The notes beneath the pieces are model-generated. The model worked only from the letters and a program-made list of their open reading frames with translations, was not told where the DNA came from and made no database searches. This document shows, one piece after another, positions 17,552 to 25,815 of a stretch of 64,000 nucleotides of DNA. Location: positions 1 to 64,000 of the forward strand of contig NZ_CAKJTJ010000012.1 of assembly GCF_917563925.1 (NCBI RefSeq). The letters run 5' to 3'. The position numbers and the translations under genes are program-made. The number at the start of each line of letters is the position of its first letter. Within the stretch, counting starts at the first letter, position 1. The DNA is from Sutcliffiella rhizosphaerae (lineage in GTDB: Bacteria; Bacillota; Bacilli; Bacillales; Bacillaceae_I).

Positions 17552-17580
17552 AGCATAGCATTTTGTATGCTATTCTTTTT
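17552..17580 (+). terminator. Right flanking hairpin of copy 1; working terminator
   Basis: ATAGCAT (17555-17561) and ATGCTAT (17567-17573) form a stem followed by TCTTTTT on the plus strand. AAAAAG before the left hairpin would pair with CTTTTT here, so both look like halves of one original terminator. It would end araC transcription reading through the element; the dat stop lies at 17570. Confidence 0.65.
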
Positions 17581-18427
17581 CATATGATTGAATATCCTTT
17601 TCCACTGCTTCCCGAAATGCACTCTGTAATTTCTGGGTCATTGGACCTGGAATTCCGTCGTGGAAGACAACGTCATCTACTTTAATAATCGGCATTATTT
17701 CGCTGGTTGTGGAGGTCAAAAATACTTCATCCGCCTCTAATAACTCCGATTTTGTAAATGGTTCCAATTGATATTCCCAGGCATGTTGATCCACAATTTG
17801 AAGTAATTTCATTCTTGTAATACCATTCAAAATTTTGTTGTTTGCAGGATGTGTTTTTACCATTCCATCTTTTACAATAAAAATGTTGGAAGAGGTGCCT
17901 TCTGTCACTATTTCTTCTCTTATAAGAATGGTTTCAAATGCCCCAGCCTTTGCAGCTTTTTGCTTACTCATAATATTGTATAGAAGATTCAAGCTCTTTA
18001 TATCACAACGTAGCCATCTTAGATCTTCCTCAGTAATTGCAGTTACACCATTCGTTTGAGGTGCTAAAACATCTTTATGTGGGAGTGGGTATGCGATTAG
18101 TTTTGATTCTATTGCTTCATCATAGTGATGAGTACGAGGAGCTGTTCCTCTCGTAATTTGTAAATACAAACCACCTTGAATTACATTGTTGGCATCTAGA
18201 AGACTCATTAAATTTTCTTTGAGTTTTTCAGGACTATACGGAATGGACATACCTATTTCTTGTGCACTTCTGTACAGTCTTTCAATATGTTCATTGAACG
18301 TAAATGGAACACCATTATATATATTAATCACCTCATATACTCCATCTCCGAATTGATAGCCGCGGTCTTCAAAATCTATCTTTACTGCTTCTTTGTCGAG
18401 AATGGATTCATTCACTAAAACTTTCAC
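17570..18427 (-). CDS. dat: D-amino acid transaminase (D-alanine aminotransferase)
   Basis: A 285-residue fold-type IV PLP enzyme that interconverts D-alanine and D-glutamate for wall synthesis. DFEDRGYQFGDGVYEVINIYNG is the family start. The PLP lysine lies in SLNLLYNIMSKQKAAKAGAFETILI, followed by TEGTSSNIFIVKDG and VFLTSTTSEIMPI. The GTG at 18427 has GGAGGT eight bases upstream; the longer open frame overlaps exoA and lacks a site. Length equals Bacillus DAAT (about 282). It follows exoA closely. Confidence 0.93.
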   Translation of the reverse strand: MKVLVNESILDKEAVKIDFEDRGYQFGDGVYEVINIYNGVPFTFNEHIERLYRSAQEIGMSIPYSPEKLKENLMSLLDANNVIQGGLYLQITRGTAPRTHHYDEAIESKLIAYPLPHKDVLAPQTNGVTAITEEDLRWLRCDIKSLNLLYNIMSKQKAAKAGAFETILIREEIVTEGTSSNIFIVKDGMVKTHPANNKILNGITRMKLLQIVDQHAWEYQLEPFTKSELLEADEVFLTSTTSEIMPIIKVDDVVFHDGIPGPMTQKLQSAFREAVEKDIQSYEKE

Positions 18428-18447
18428 AATTCTGCACCTCCAAGAAT

Positions 18448-19212
18448 TTATACGTCTAGTTCTAAGATAACTGGACAATGGTCACTTCCATGGATATCAG
18501 CATCGATGTCAGCTGAAACTAGAAAGTCATGTAACCTATTAGAAACGAGAAAATAATCAATTCGCCATCCGATGTTCCGCTCCCTAACCTTATTCATATA
18601 AGACCACCAGGTGTACCTCTCTTTTTCATCCGGATAAAAGTACCTGAACGTATCGGTAAAACCTGTCCCAAGCATTCGAGTCATTTTTCCTCTTTCCTCT
18701 TCAGTAAAGCCCGAATTGTTTTTATTCGACTTAGGATTTTTTAAGTCTATTTCTTCATGAGCAACATTTAAATCACCACAGATAATGACTGGCTTTAACT
18801 TATCTAACTTTTTTATATATGCAAAAAATCTATCTTCCCAATCCAACCGAAAAGGGAGCCTAGCTAAGTCCCTTTGTGAATTAGGTGTATAAACATTTAC
18901 CAAAAAGAATGATTCATATTCTAGCGTTAAAATCCTTCCCTCTGGTTCCCTGTCACCGGTCTCTTCTTCATCCAAACCATATGTAACATGTATAGGCTTT
19001 ATTTTGGTGAAAACAGCTGTTCCTGAATATCCTTTTTTAATTGCATAATTCCAATATTGATGATAATCAGGAATAGACAACTCAATTTGTCCTTCTTGTA
19101 GTTTTGTCTCTTGGATAGAAAAGATATCTGCATCCACTTGGTGAAAATACTCTAAAAATCCTTTTTTTACACATGCTCTCAAACCATTAACATTCCACGA
19201 TACCAGTTTCAT
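18448..19212 (-). CDS. exoA: Exodeoxyribonuclease III / AP endonuclease
   Basis: A 254-residue Xth-type nuclease for base-excision repair. Motifs in order: MKLVSWNVNGLRA, IFSIQETKLQ, GYSGTAVFTK, VNVYTPNSQRDLARL, ICGDLNVAHEEIDL, WRIDYFLVS and the catalytic GSDHCPVILEL. The length and motif spacing fit B. subtilis ExoA (252). The GGAGAAATAAATTCAACT region precedes the ATG at 19212. dat lies immediately downstream. Confidence 0.96.
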   Translation of the reverse strand: MKLVSWNVNGLRACVKKGFLEYFHQVDADIFSIQETKLQEGQIELSIPDYHQYWNYAIKKGYSGTAVFTKIKPIHVTYGLDEEETGDREPEGRILTLEYESFFLVNVYTPNSQRDLARLPFRLDWEDRFFAYIKKLDKLKPVIICGDLNVAHEEIDLKNPKSNKNNSGFTEEERGKMTRMLGTGFTDTFRYFYPDEKERYTWWSYMNKVRERNIGWRIDYFLVSNRLHDFLVSADIDADIHGSDHCPVILELDV

Positions 19213-19296
19213 AGTTGAATTTATTTCTCCTTATTTATTTAAGAGCAAGTATATCAAACTATTTCGTTTTTAGAAAAGAAATAATACCATAATTAC

Positions 19297-20199
19297 TTAC
19301 ACCTCAAAGAGATGAAAAGATAATCCAAACGGATCTCTAATCATATAGCTTTTGTCATTATATTTCTTTATTATGTTACAATCGAAATTGTTCAATTCCT
19401 GGATTGCTTTGTTGATATCCACTACAGCAAATTCTAAAAATAACGTTCCTGATTTATATTCTTTATCTTCAATGTAAATATTTGTATTATTTAAGGAAAA
19501 GTGAGTTTCTGATTCGGTGCTTTTTATTGGCTTCATTCCAAAAATTCGATGATAGAAATGTATCGCCTTTTCATATTCGCGAACCTGAAGTGCTATGTTA
19601 TTTGTCAATTGATATTGTGACCGATCATTTATCTTCTTGTCTGGCCTATAGTCATCATATCCAGACGGTAACAGATCAAAAAGCGGCCAAACTGGGCAAA
19701 AATCATCCCCAGGACCGAACGGTGAACTAGAGTGTTTGTAGATATTCCCCTCTATATCCTTTGAAAAAACGGTTACACCTGGATAACTGTGATTGTCTTT
19801 AGCGAAGCCCATATCTTCTTTAAAAGTGGTTTCCTTGGTAGATATCATAGGGAAGCTCCAGCCTCTCTCCGCTGCAATGTTTTCTTGTTCAATAACAGCA
19901 TCTGGAGTAGAAACAACAAATGCAGCTTTTCTCTTTATATGATGGTAAAGACCGTTCAGACCATCTGCCCACATCGTGCAATAGGAGCAACTTCTTCCCA
20001 TATTATGGACAATAATCAATTCATCCTTATCTTCAAACAGTTCTATTAGCGAGACCTTCCCCCAAGTTTTAGATGAAAAAACATAATTGCAAACAAGCTG
20101 GGGTTCTACATTTTTCCTCAGGGAAGCTAATCTTTGTTTTCTCTCCACTATTTCTTTTTCAAGATTTTGTATTTCTCGAAGTAATTCTTGGTCTATCAT
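19297..20199 (-). CDS. DUF899 (thioredoxin-like) - VOC fusion protein
   Basis: A 300-residue two-domain protein. Residues about 1-185 match the DUF899 thioredoxin-like group: LIIVHNMGRSCSYCTMWADG carries a CxxC, and GVTVFSKDIEGNIYKHSSSPFGPGDDFCPVWPLFDLL follows. Residues about 190-300 are a VOC module with ALQVREYEKAIHFYHRIFG and a final MIRDPFGLSFHLFEV. The ATG at 20199 has AAGGAGAAGG upstream. Fusion suggests redox or detoxification of one small molecule by both parts; the reaction is not known. Confidence 0.82.
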   Translation of the reverse strand: MIDQELLREIQNLEKEIVERKQRLASLRKNVEPQLVCNYVFSSKTWGKVSLIELFEDKDELIIVHNMGRSCSYCTMWADGLNGLYHHIKRKAAFVVSTPDAVIEQENIAAERGWSFPMISTKETTFKEDMGFAKDNHSYPGVTVFSKDIEGNIYKHSSSPFGPGDDFCPVWPLFDLLPSGYDDYRPDKKINDRSQYQLTNNIALQVREYEKAIHFYHRIFGMKPIKSTESETHFSLNNTNIYIEDKEYKSGTLFLEFAVVDINKAIQELNNFDCNIIKKYNDKSYMIRDPFGLSFHLFEV

Positions 20200-20306
20200 G
20201 TAACCTTCTCCTTTCATTGTGTAATATTTTGTCATGAATTAATACTGTTCTTTTTTTCAGCAATCCTTTATAGTAGTAGATAATCTTATTTTGGAGGTGG
20301 AAAGAA

Positions 20307-20591
20307 ATGTTCATAAAAGCAGGGTGCCTGATTGCTGTTCTAGTGGCATCTTTTTGTATAAATTCAAACCTTTCTACACCGGATAAGATTCTAGATATGT
20401 ATGAACAATCCCTTTTTTCTGATATAGATAAGAAAATTATTTATGAACATGATGATGGGCATACTCCACCTCATTTAACTAATTTTATTCCTACTTGGAA
20501 TGAACTTACTTTATCGATAGTTTTTGAAGAGACTTCTCATTTTCATCGTGACCATCTTGTTACGGTATATTACCAGGCGAACTATGTTTAA
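20307..20591 (+). CDS. Small membrane-associated or secreted protein, unknown function
   Basis: A 94-residue protein with an N-terminal hydrophobic segment (MFIKAGCLIAVLVASFC) that is either a signal peptide or a single membrane anchor. The rest is acidic and His-rich (HDDGHTPPHL, HFHRDH), which could bind metal. GGAGGTGG precedes the ATG. No family recognised. Confidence 0.6.
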   Translation: MFIKAGCLIAVLVASFCINSNLSTPDKILDMYEQSLFSDIDKKIIYEHDDGHTPPHLTNFIPTWNELTLSIVFEETSHFHRDHLVTVYYQANYV

Positions 20592-20651
20592 TGGCAACCG
20601 CTTCATTCAACTTCATTCTAAACTAAATTAGAATATAGGAGGCGTTGCGTT

Positions 20652-20768
20652 ATGTTATGGGCAAGAGTAATTGCCATTTGCTTTTTTTCTTTTACATCTA
20701 TTAGTCTATTTCTTTTTCAGGGAATCGAATTTGTAAAAGCATTTAGTGAATATTTTCATAATAAATAA
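20652..20768 (+). CDS. 38-residue single-span membrane peptide
   Basis: A short frame with AGGAGG nine bases before the ATG. It starts MLWARVIAICFFSFTSISLF and continues LFQGIEFVKAFSEYFHNK. One hydrophobic helix, no known family. A strong terminator follows within 15 bases, and the preceding small protein is 60 bases upstream, so it may be the last gene of a tiny operon. Confidence 0.6.
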   Translation: MLWARVIAICFFSFTSISLFLFQGIEFVKAFSEYFHNK

Positions 20769-20781
20769 GATAAATAAGATC

Positions 20782-20820
20782 GAAGCCGCACAAAGTACAC
20801 ATGTGCGGCTTTTCTATTTT
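20782..20820 (+). terminator. Terminator after the 38-residue peptide gene
   Basis: AAGCCGCACA (20783-20792) pairs with TGTGCGGCTT (20802-20811), followed by TTCTATTTT. Confidence 0.85.
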
Positions 20821-21048
20821 CTTTTATTAAATCGTTAAACTTTTATTCCAGAGATCGTAGTTCTGAACTTGTTTCTTGCAAATAAATTGTTGATTTTGCT
20901 TTAAAAACAATTATTTCGAGTTTCCTGAAAATAATTTTAAAACATTCTCATTTAAAATTTTCAAAAAATACAAAATATTTTATGTCGTAAATCATATAAT
21001 AATACAACAATATATCACTATTATTTTAACGGAAAAGGAGCGTTGTAC

Positions 21049-21387
21049 ATGAGAGAAGCACCAAATTTTGGTGAGTTTTATCCAAAGTCATTGGTTCCAA
21101 TCAGCAAAGACGATCTTCTTATTTTTTTAGAAAAAGTACAGGACTTTGAGTGTTGTGATAACTACAGTCACTGGCTGATAGCCTTAGAAGGAAGACAAAT
21201 TAACCTAGGTGAAGATTATTATCATTGGCAGGTGGTCGTATTCCCAGCCGAAATTGGTGGTGGATTTGACTATAAACATCCTTTGTATGTGTCTACTTTC
21301 TTTTTTTCTATTGATGAGGCGATTGATTATACATCGGTAGTAGAAAAAATTGCAAATAATGGTCAATTGTATACCATTGCTGGATAA
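21049..21387 (+). CDS. Conserved-looking hypothetical protein (112 aa)
   Basis: The ATG at 21049 has AAAGGAG eight bases upstream. The protein has no membrane segment or signal. It is rich in aromatic residues, with NYSHWLIALEGR, EDYYHWQVVVFPAEIGGGF and FSIDEAIDYTSVV. No family recognised. It is isolated, with about 280 AT-rich bases upstream (20769-21048) in which, beyond the terminator above, I see no clear feature. Confidence 0.6.
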   Translation: MREAPNFGEFYPKSLVPISKDDLLIFLEKVQDFECCDNYSHWLIALEGRQINLGEDYYHWQVVVFPAEIGGGFDYKHPLYVSTFFFSIDEAIDYTSVVEKIANNGQLYTIAG

Positions 21388-21409
21388 TAACACCAACCGT
21401 TTCTAACGG

Positions 21410-21437
21410 AAAAAGAAAAACTATAGTTTTTCTTTTT
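21410..21437. terminator. Symmetric terminator after the 112-aa gene
   Basis: AAAAAGAAAAA (21410-21420) and TTTTTCTTTTT (21427-21437) flank a CTATAG loop. Confidence 0.7.
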
Positions 21438-21477
21438 GAAAAGGTTTGTGAAACAATATACATATTTCTTAAGAATG

Positions 21478-21504
21478 AAAAAAAGCTACCGTCAAAGCGA
21501 TAGC
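21478..21504 (-). terminator. Terminator of the fixABCX operon
   Basis: On the minus strand GCTATCG (from 21504) pairs with CGGTAGC, followed by seven T. It lies directly after the fixX stop. Confidence 0.85.
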
Positions 21505-21507
21505 CTT

Positions 21508-21804
21508 CTATGCTAGTCGGAATACTATACCGTGTCCGCCTTTAGGATATTCCCATTTTATATTTTGATGCGGACAGCCAATCCTGCAGCTTCCACATTC
21601 ATGACACCCCTCATAACCTACGTGCATGCGAATTTCTTCCCATTTATAAATTTCAGCTGGACAAAATATGGTGCATATTTTATCAGGACATTTGGTCAGA
21701 CAGATATCTTCATCCATCACAGTTAAATGCGATTTAGTGTCAGCATTGAATCGAACAAGATATTGTTTCTCTTCGATTGACTGATATTTCTTCTGTTCAC
21801 TCAT
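21508..21804 (-). CDS. fixX: FixX ferredoxin-like protein
   Basis: A 98-residue iron-sulfur protein that takes electrons from FixC. Cysteine clusters appear in LTKCPDKICTIFCPAEIY and CHECGSCRIGCPHQNIKW, then EYPKGGHGI, the family ending. The ATG at 21804 overlaps the FixC stop (TAATG), so translation is coupled; an upstream extension would lie within fixC. Last gene of fixABCX. Confidence 0.93.
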   Translation of the reverse strand: MSEQKKYQSIEEKQYLVRFNADTKSHLTVMDEDICLTKCPDKICTIFCPAEIYKWEEIRMHVGYEGCHECGSCRIGCPHQNIKWEYPKGGHGIVFRLA

Positions 21805-23099
21805 TACTTCATCACCTTCCATGCCCGGTAAGCATCTCGAGCTAATTTGAGCTTTTCCTTCGGTGAGCCAAGGTCTTTCCAAATTTTCTTCTGTTTCTCC
21901 CATTTAGACTTACCGTCAACTGTAAACATTTGACTTGCAGCCCGGTTAACCATCGGAATATACTGATCAAAGTATTGTGGAAATTTATTAAAATGATGGG
22001 TAGAATCCTTGTATTTTTTCATATCTTGACCGACAAAGCTTTTCATTAGATTTCTTCGATATAGATCCAATGTTGCCTCTGAAAAATCGCCAACTTTCAT
22101 CGCATGAAAAATCGTTTCTGCAGCAAGTCTTCCAGATGTCATCGCAAGATTCGATCCTTCCCGGTGAATGGCATTGACAAGCTGGGCGGCATCCCCTACC
22201 ACTACTACACCATTTCCAACAATTCGACCCATTGATTTCAACCCGCCTTCTGGAATGAGGTGAGCCAAGTATTCAATTGGTTCACCACCTGCAATTAGGG
22301 TGCGAATCATCGGATGGTTTTTTACATATTCCAAAAGCTCATATGGTTTTATTTTATGCTCAATTAGCCCAGATAGAAGTGTTCCTACACCAATACTTAA
22401 CGTATCTTTATTCGTATATAGAAATCCAGTCCCTAGTATTCCTTTTGTTGCGTCACCGAACAGTTCGATAGTACAGCCTTGATTTTTTTCAAGATTAAAT
22501 CGTTCTTCAATGGTCTTGCTGTCCAGTTTAATGATTTCCATCGTTGCAAGGGCTACTTCATCTGGACGGTATTCTTTGTGAAAGCCTAATGATTTACCTA
22601 ACAACGAGTTTACTCCATCTGCAAGGACGACGACATCTGCATATACTTCTCCATCCGGACGATCCGTGCGGACCCCAACAACTTTTCCGTTTTCAACTAT
22701 ACACTCCAATACTACCGTTTCATTTACGAGTAAAGCCCCTTGTTCCACAGCTTTATTGGCAAACCATTGATCAAATTTTGCTCGCATAACAGTAAAATTA
22801 TTATAAGGTTCTTTGGCCCACTCTAGGCCTTTATATCCAAAAGTGAGTGCAGATTCTTTATCCATCATCATAAATCGTTGCTCTACAACAGGTCGCTCAA
22901 GTGGTGCCTCCTTATGGAAATCAGGAATAATATCTTCCATCATTTTACGATATAGGACCCCGCCCATGACATTTTTACTTCCAGGGTACTCGCCTCTTTC
23001 CAAGAGAAGGACATTTGCTCCTCCTTTTGCTAATTCAAAGGCACAAGAGATTCCTGCTGGTCCAGCTCCTACGACGATGCAATCAAATTTTTCTGCCAT
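21804..23099 (-). CDS. fixC: FixC, electron transfer flavoprotein-quinone oxidoreductase-like
   Basis: A 431-residue FAD enzyme. DCIVVGAGPAGISCAFELAK is the Rossmann FAD site; DVVVLADGVNSLL and GVVVVGDAAQLVNAIHREGSNLA are the later FAD contacts. It is predicted to pass electrons from the FixAB flavoprotein to FixX and quinone. AGGAGGT lies eleven bases before the ATG at 23099, inside the end of fixB. Confidence 0.93.
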   Translation of the reverse strand: MAEKFDCIVVGAGPAGISCAFELAKGGANVLLLERGEYPGSKNVMGGVLYRKMMEDIIPDFHKEAPLERPVVEQRFMMMDKESALTFGYKGLEWAKEPYNNFTVMRAKFDQWFANKAVEQGALLVNETVVLECIVENGKVVGVRTDRPDGEVYADVVVLADGVNSLLGKSLGFHKEYRPDEVALATMEIIKLDSKTIEERFNLEKNQGCTIELFGDATKGILGTGFLYTNKDTLSIGVGTLLSGLIEHKIKPYELLEYVKNHPMIRTLIAGGEPIEYLAHLIPEGGLKSMGRIVGNGVVVVGDAAQLVNAIHREGSNLAMTSGRLAAETIFHAMKVGDFSEATLDLYRRNLMKSFVGQDMKKYKDSTHHFNKFPQYFDQYIPMVNRAASQMFTVDGKSKWEKQKKIWKDLGSPKEKLKLARDAYRAWKVMK

Positions 23100-23100
23100 C

Positions 23101-24123
23101 TTAGACTTCGACCTCCTCTCCATGTAATGCGGTATGAAAAGCTTGAATTAATAAAGGGATTATTTCAAATGCATCTCCTACTATTCCGTAATGACAAGAC
23201 TGGAATATAGGTGCATTTGGGTCTTTATTTATCGCAATGATTAATCCGGAATTTTTCATCCCAACAATATGTTGTATGGCGCCAGATATTCCAATTGCAA
23301 AATAAATTTTTGGTGTAACCGTAACACCAGTTTGTCCAACCTGGTGATGATGCTCCACCCATCCTGCTTCTACGACATCCCGGCTCCCCCCAACTACGCC
23401 ACCGAGTGTGTGTGCAAGTTGGTGTATAAGGTTAAACCCTTGTGCACTTCCAAGTCCCTTACCACCAGCTACAACAATGTCAGCCTCATCTATCTTAATT
23501 TTCTTACTCGTATGACGGACAATCTCCAAAACCTTTGTGCGTATGTCCTCTTCCTTTAAATCAATCTTTTCTTCTATCACATTCCCTATTCGTCCTTTTT
23601 CCTGGGATAGGGCCTTCATTACTTTCGGCCTAACCGTTGCCATTTGTGGTCGATATTTCTTACAGAGGATAGTTGCCATAATATTACCACCGAAAGCTGG
23701 TCTACTAGCCAAAAGTAACCCTGTATCCTCTTCCACATCCAACTCGGTCGTATCTGCAGTCAAACCTGTAGGCAAGTCGGTTGCTACTGCACTTGCTAAA
23801 TCCTTTCCGGTTGAGGTTGCCCCGTACAGGATAATTTCCGGTTTATACTTTTCACTACAGTGAAGTAGTGCTTGCATGTATGATTCTGTTCGATAATATT
23901 TAAAGATTGGCTGATCATATACATAGAGAGAGTCTGCACCGTATTCAAAAATCGTTTTCGATAGTCCATTTATCTTATCTCCGATCAGGACTCCTGCAAG
24001 CTCCACTCCTCTTTTATTAGCAAGAGCTCGACCGGCCCCTAACAATTCAAGAGACACCTGAGCTATTTTCCCATCGTTTTCTTCAATAAACACCCATACT
24101 CCACTGTACTCTTCAAAGTTCAC
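23101..24123 (-). CDS. fixB: FixB, electron transfer flavoprotein alpha-type subunit
   Basis: A 340-residue ETF alpha-like subunit. The C-terminal FAD-binding region shows ADIVVAGGKGLGSAQGF, GGVVGGSRDVVEAGWV, HHQVGQTGVTVTPKIYFAIGISGAIQHI and IAINKDPNAPIFQSCHYGIVGD, the classic signature. The GTG start at 24123 overlaps the fixA stop (GTGA), indicating coupled translation and equal subunit synthesis. Confidence 0.94.
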   Translation of the reverse strand: MNFEEYSGVWVFIEENDGKIAQVSLELLGAGRALANKRGVELAGVLIGDKINGLSKTIFEYGADSLYVYDQPIFKYYRTESYMQALLHCSEKYKPEIILYGATSTGKDLASAVATDLPTGLTADTTELDVEEDTGLLLASRPAFGGNIMATILCKKYRPQMATVRPKVMKALSQEKGRIGNVIEEKIDLKEEDIRTKVLEIVRHTSKKIKIDEADIVVAGGKGLGSAQGFNLIHQLAHTLGGVVGGSRDVVEAGWVEHHHQVGQTGVTVTPKIYFAIGISGAIQHIVGMKNSGLIIAINKDPNAPIFQSCHYGIVGDAFEIIPLLIQAFHTALHGEEVEV

Positions 24124-24950
24124 TCCGATCCCCTCACTTCTTCAAACAACTCTTTCTTTTCCAATACGATAGAAAGTATTTGTTCAACTTTCTCGTCTGT
24201 ACTGCCTTCTATTAGCTTGCCACCCTCTGGTTTAGGAGGTGCCCATACCTTTGCCACAATTGTAGGCGATCCTTTTAACCCTAATTGTTTCTTATCAATC
24301 CCATCCAAATCATTTACTGACCAAATATGAGGCTTGTACCTGGCAGCTTTCAGCATATTGGGAAACGACGAATATGGAACATCATTTATTTCTTTTTCCA
24401 CTGCTAGTAAGCAAGGCAACGAAGTTTGGATGACCTCATGTCCATCCTCTAGCTTCCTATGAACAACCATGAATCCTTCCTCTTTATTCACTTCCACCAC
24501 TTGATTCACAGATGTTAAGGGGGGAATATCCAAACGTCTTGCAATACCTGGTCCAACTTGTCCGGTATCACCGTCGATGGTCATCTTTCCGCAAATGATT
24601 AAATCAATCGGTTTTATTTCACTGATTTTATTAATTGCTTTTGTAAGAGCGTAACTGGTTGCTAAAGTATCTGCCCCGGCAAAAGCTCTATCCGAAATCA
24701 TATAGCCTTCATCTGCACCAATTTCGATACATTTTCGAATTGCTTTGACAGCTGGAGGCGGTCCCATTGTCACTACTGATACCGTTCCTCCGTATTTGTT
24801 TTTCAGTCGAACCGCTTCTTCCACTGCATGTGCATCATATGGATTTAGAATCGCTGGGGCACTTGCCCGGTCCATTGTGTTTGTTTTTGGATTCATTTTT
24901 ATTACTTTAGTATCTGGAACTTGCTTAATACAGGCAACAATATGGAGCAA
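24120..24950 (-). CDS. fixA: FixA, electron transfer flavoprotein beta-type subunit
   Basis: A 276-residue ETF beta-like subunit that pairs with FixB. VACIKQVPDTK at the start, NPYDAHAVEEAVRLK, VVTMGPP, DLIICGKMTIDGDTGQVGPGIARRLDIPPLT and VHRKLEDGHEVIQTSLPCLLAVEKEINDVPY are all diagnostic. Translation probably begins at TTG 24950 with AAGGAGGG seven bases upstream; the ATG just before is out of frame. A small palindrome, ACATGA-CAT-TCATGT (24976-24990), lies in the leader and could be an operator. Confidence 0.92.
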   Translation of the reverse strand: MLHIVACIKQVPDTKVIKMNPKTNTMDRASAPAILNPYDAHAVEEAVRLKNKYGGTVSVVTMGPPPAVKAIRKCIEIGADEGYMISDRAFAGADTLATSYALTKAINKISEIKPIDLIICGKMTIDGDTGQVGPGIARRLDIPPLTSVNQVVEVNKEEGFMVVHRKLEDGHEVIQTSLPCLLAVEKEINDVPYSSFPNMLKAARYKPHIWSVNDLDGIDKKQLGLKGSPTIVAKVWAPPKPEGGKLIEGSTDEKVEQILSIVLEKKELFEEVRGSE

Positions 24951-25217
24951 ATCATATCCCTCCTTACCTTTCTCTACATGACATTCATGTATATTTGTCC
25001 CACTACTATTACTATATAAATCTAGTATGCAGAAAATACCGATTTATACAGAATTGCTAAAAGAGTTTAGGTAAAATTTATTTTCCTACGATTTTTCAGT
25101 TGCACTAACTCAATAATTATTAAGTCTGGTGAGTAGACCCAGCATTGCCACAATTCCACCTGATGTAACGAAAAAAATGTGTATGGAAGGTAAAGTGGTG
25201 TTGGCCTGATAATAAAA
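24951..25217. other. Gap between fixA and the DUF402 gene
   Basis: About 267 bases. It holds the fix promoter (not clearly visible), the ACATGA/TCATGT palindrome near fixA, and on the minus strand an open frame ending at 25110 whose tail HIFFVTSGGIVAMLGLLTRL looks like a C-terminal membrane helix. That frame lacks a good start and binding site, so I treat it as a possible gene remnant only. Confidence 0.3.
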
Positions 25218-25258
25218 AGCTATCCTAGGAGTCGTTAATACGGTCTCTTAGGATAGCT
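25218..25258 (-). terminator. Terminator overlapping the end of the DUF402 gene
   Basis: AGCTATCCTAGGAG (25218-25231) and CTCTTAGGATAGCT (25245-25258) pair, with TTTTATT following on the minus strand. The 5' arm lies in the coding region (residues SYPKR) and the stop at 25235 falls in the loop. Confidence 0.8.
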
Positions 25259-25804
25259 ACAATTCCACCTATTTATCATCAAACTCAAATGTTCCTCCGA
25301 TGTACCCAACAAAGGAAATCGATTTGTCCTCACTCTATCTTCTATATCATTTGCTGCCTTTATGGCAGTTTCCATTTCCTTTTTATTTATGTACCCTGAC
25401 TGAAAAGCCTCCTTTAATTCTTCTTCATCCAAACGGAATACTTCTCCAGAAGGTAACACAATAATATCAAGATATAAATCTTTTAACCATGGTTCTTCTT
25501 CAGGCAGCAAAGAAATTTTCTCACAGATATCAATATACCACTGCAAAATCTCACCCTTATCATTAATGGAGGTGGTAACTGAATAGTTCTCCCCAGTGGG
25601 AAAATGTTGAAGCCAAAAATAACCATGATCTGCGATACACAATTCATTTCCTTCATAGTTTACTAGTAAAGGGGTGGTGATCTCCTGAATTTGTATTAAG
25701 CTGATATGTCCTGAAAAGGTATGGTTTCTTAAGTAATATTGGGAATAGTTACGTTTCGTAACGCGGTTCCATTCTGGTCTGGAAGCATATTTAACTTTTT
25801 TCAT
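25235..25804 (-). CDS. DUF402-family protein (FomD-like)
   Basis: A 189-residue protein. The DUF402 core is seen in ADHGYFWLQHFPTGENYSVTTSINDKGEILQWYIDICEKI, LYLDIIVLPSGEVFRLDEEELKEAFQSG and a C-terminal helical region. Family members with known function hydrolyse nucleotide diphosphates or tri-phosphates (FomD, Ntdp). It starts 11 bases after the NUDIX gene, consistent with an operon for nucleotide-derivative clean-up. Confidence 0.85.
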   Translation of the reverse strand: MKKVKYASRPEWNRVTKRNYSQYYLRNHTFSGHISLIQIQEITTPLLVNYEGNELCIADHGYFWLQHFPTGENYSVTTSINDKGEILQWYIDICEKISLLPEEEPWLKDLYLDIIVLPSGEVFRLDEEELKEAFQSGYINKKEMETAIKAANDIEDRVRTNRFPLLGTSEEHLSLMINRWNCSYPKRPY

Positions 25805-25815
25805 ATTTCTTCCAG

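Noticed and set aside
24976-24990. ACATGA-CAT-TCATGT before fixA as a FadR site
   Set aside because: It is only a 6-bp palindrome and does not match the Bacillus FadR consensus as I remember it. Reported as an unspecified palindrome.
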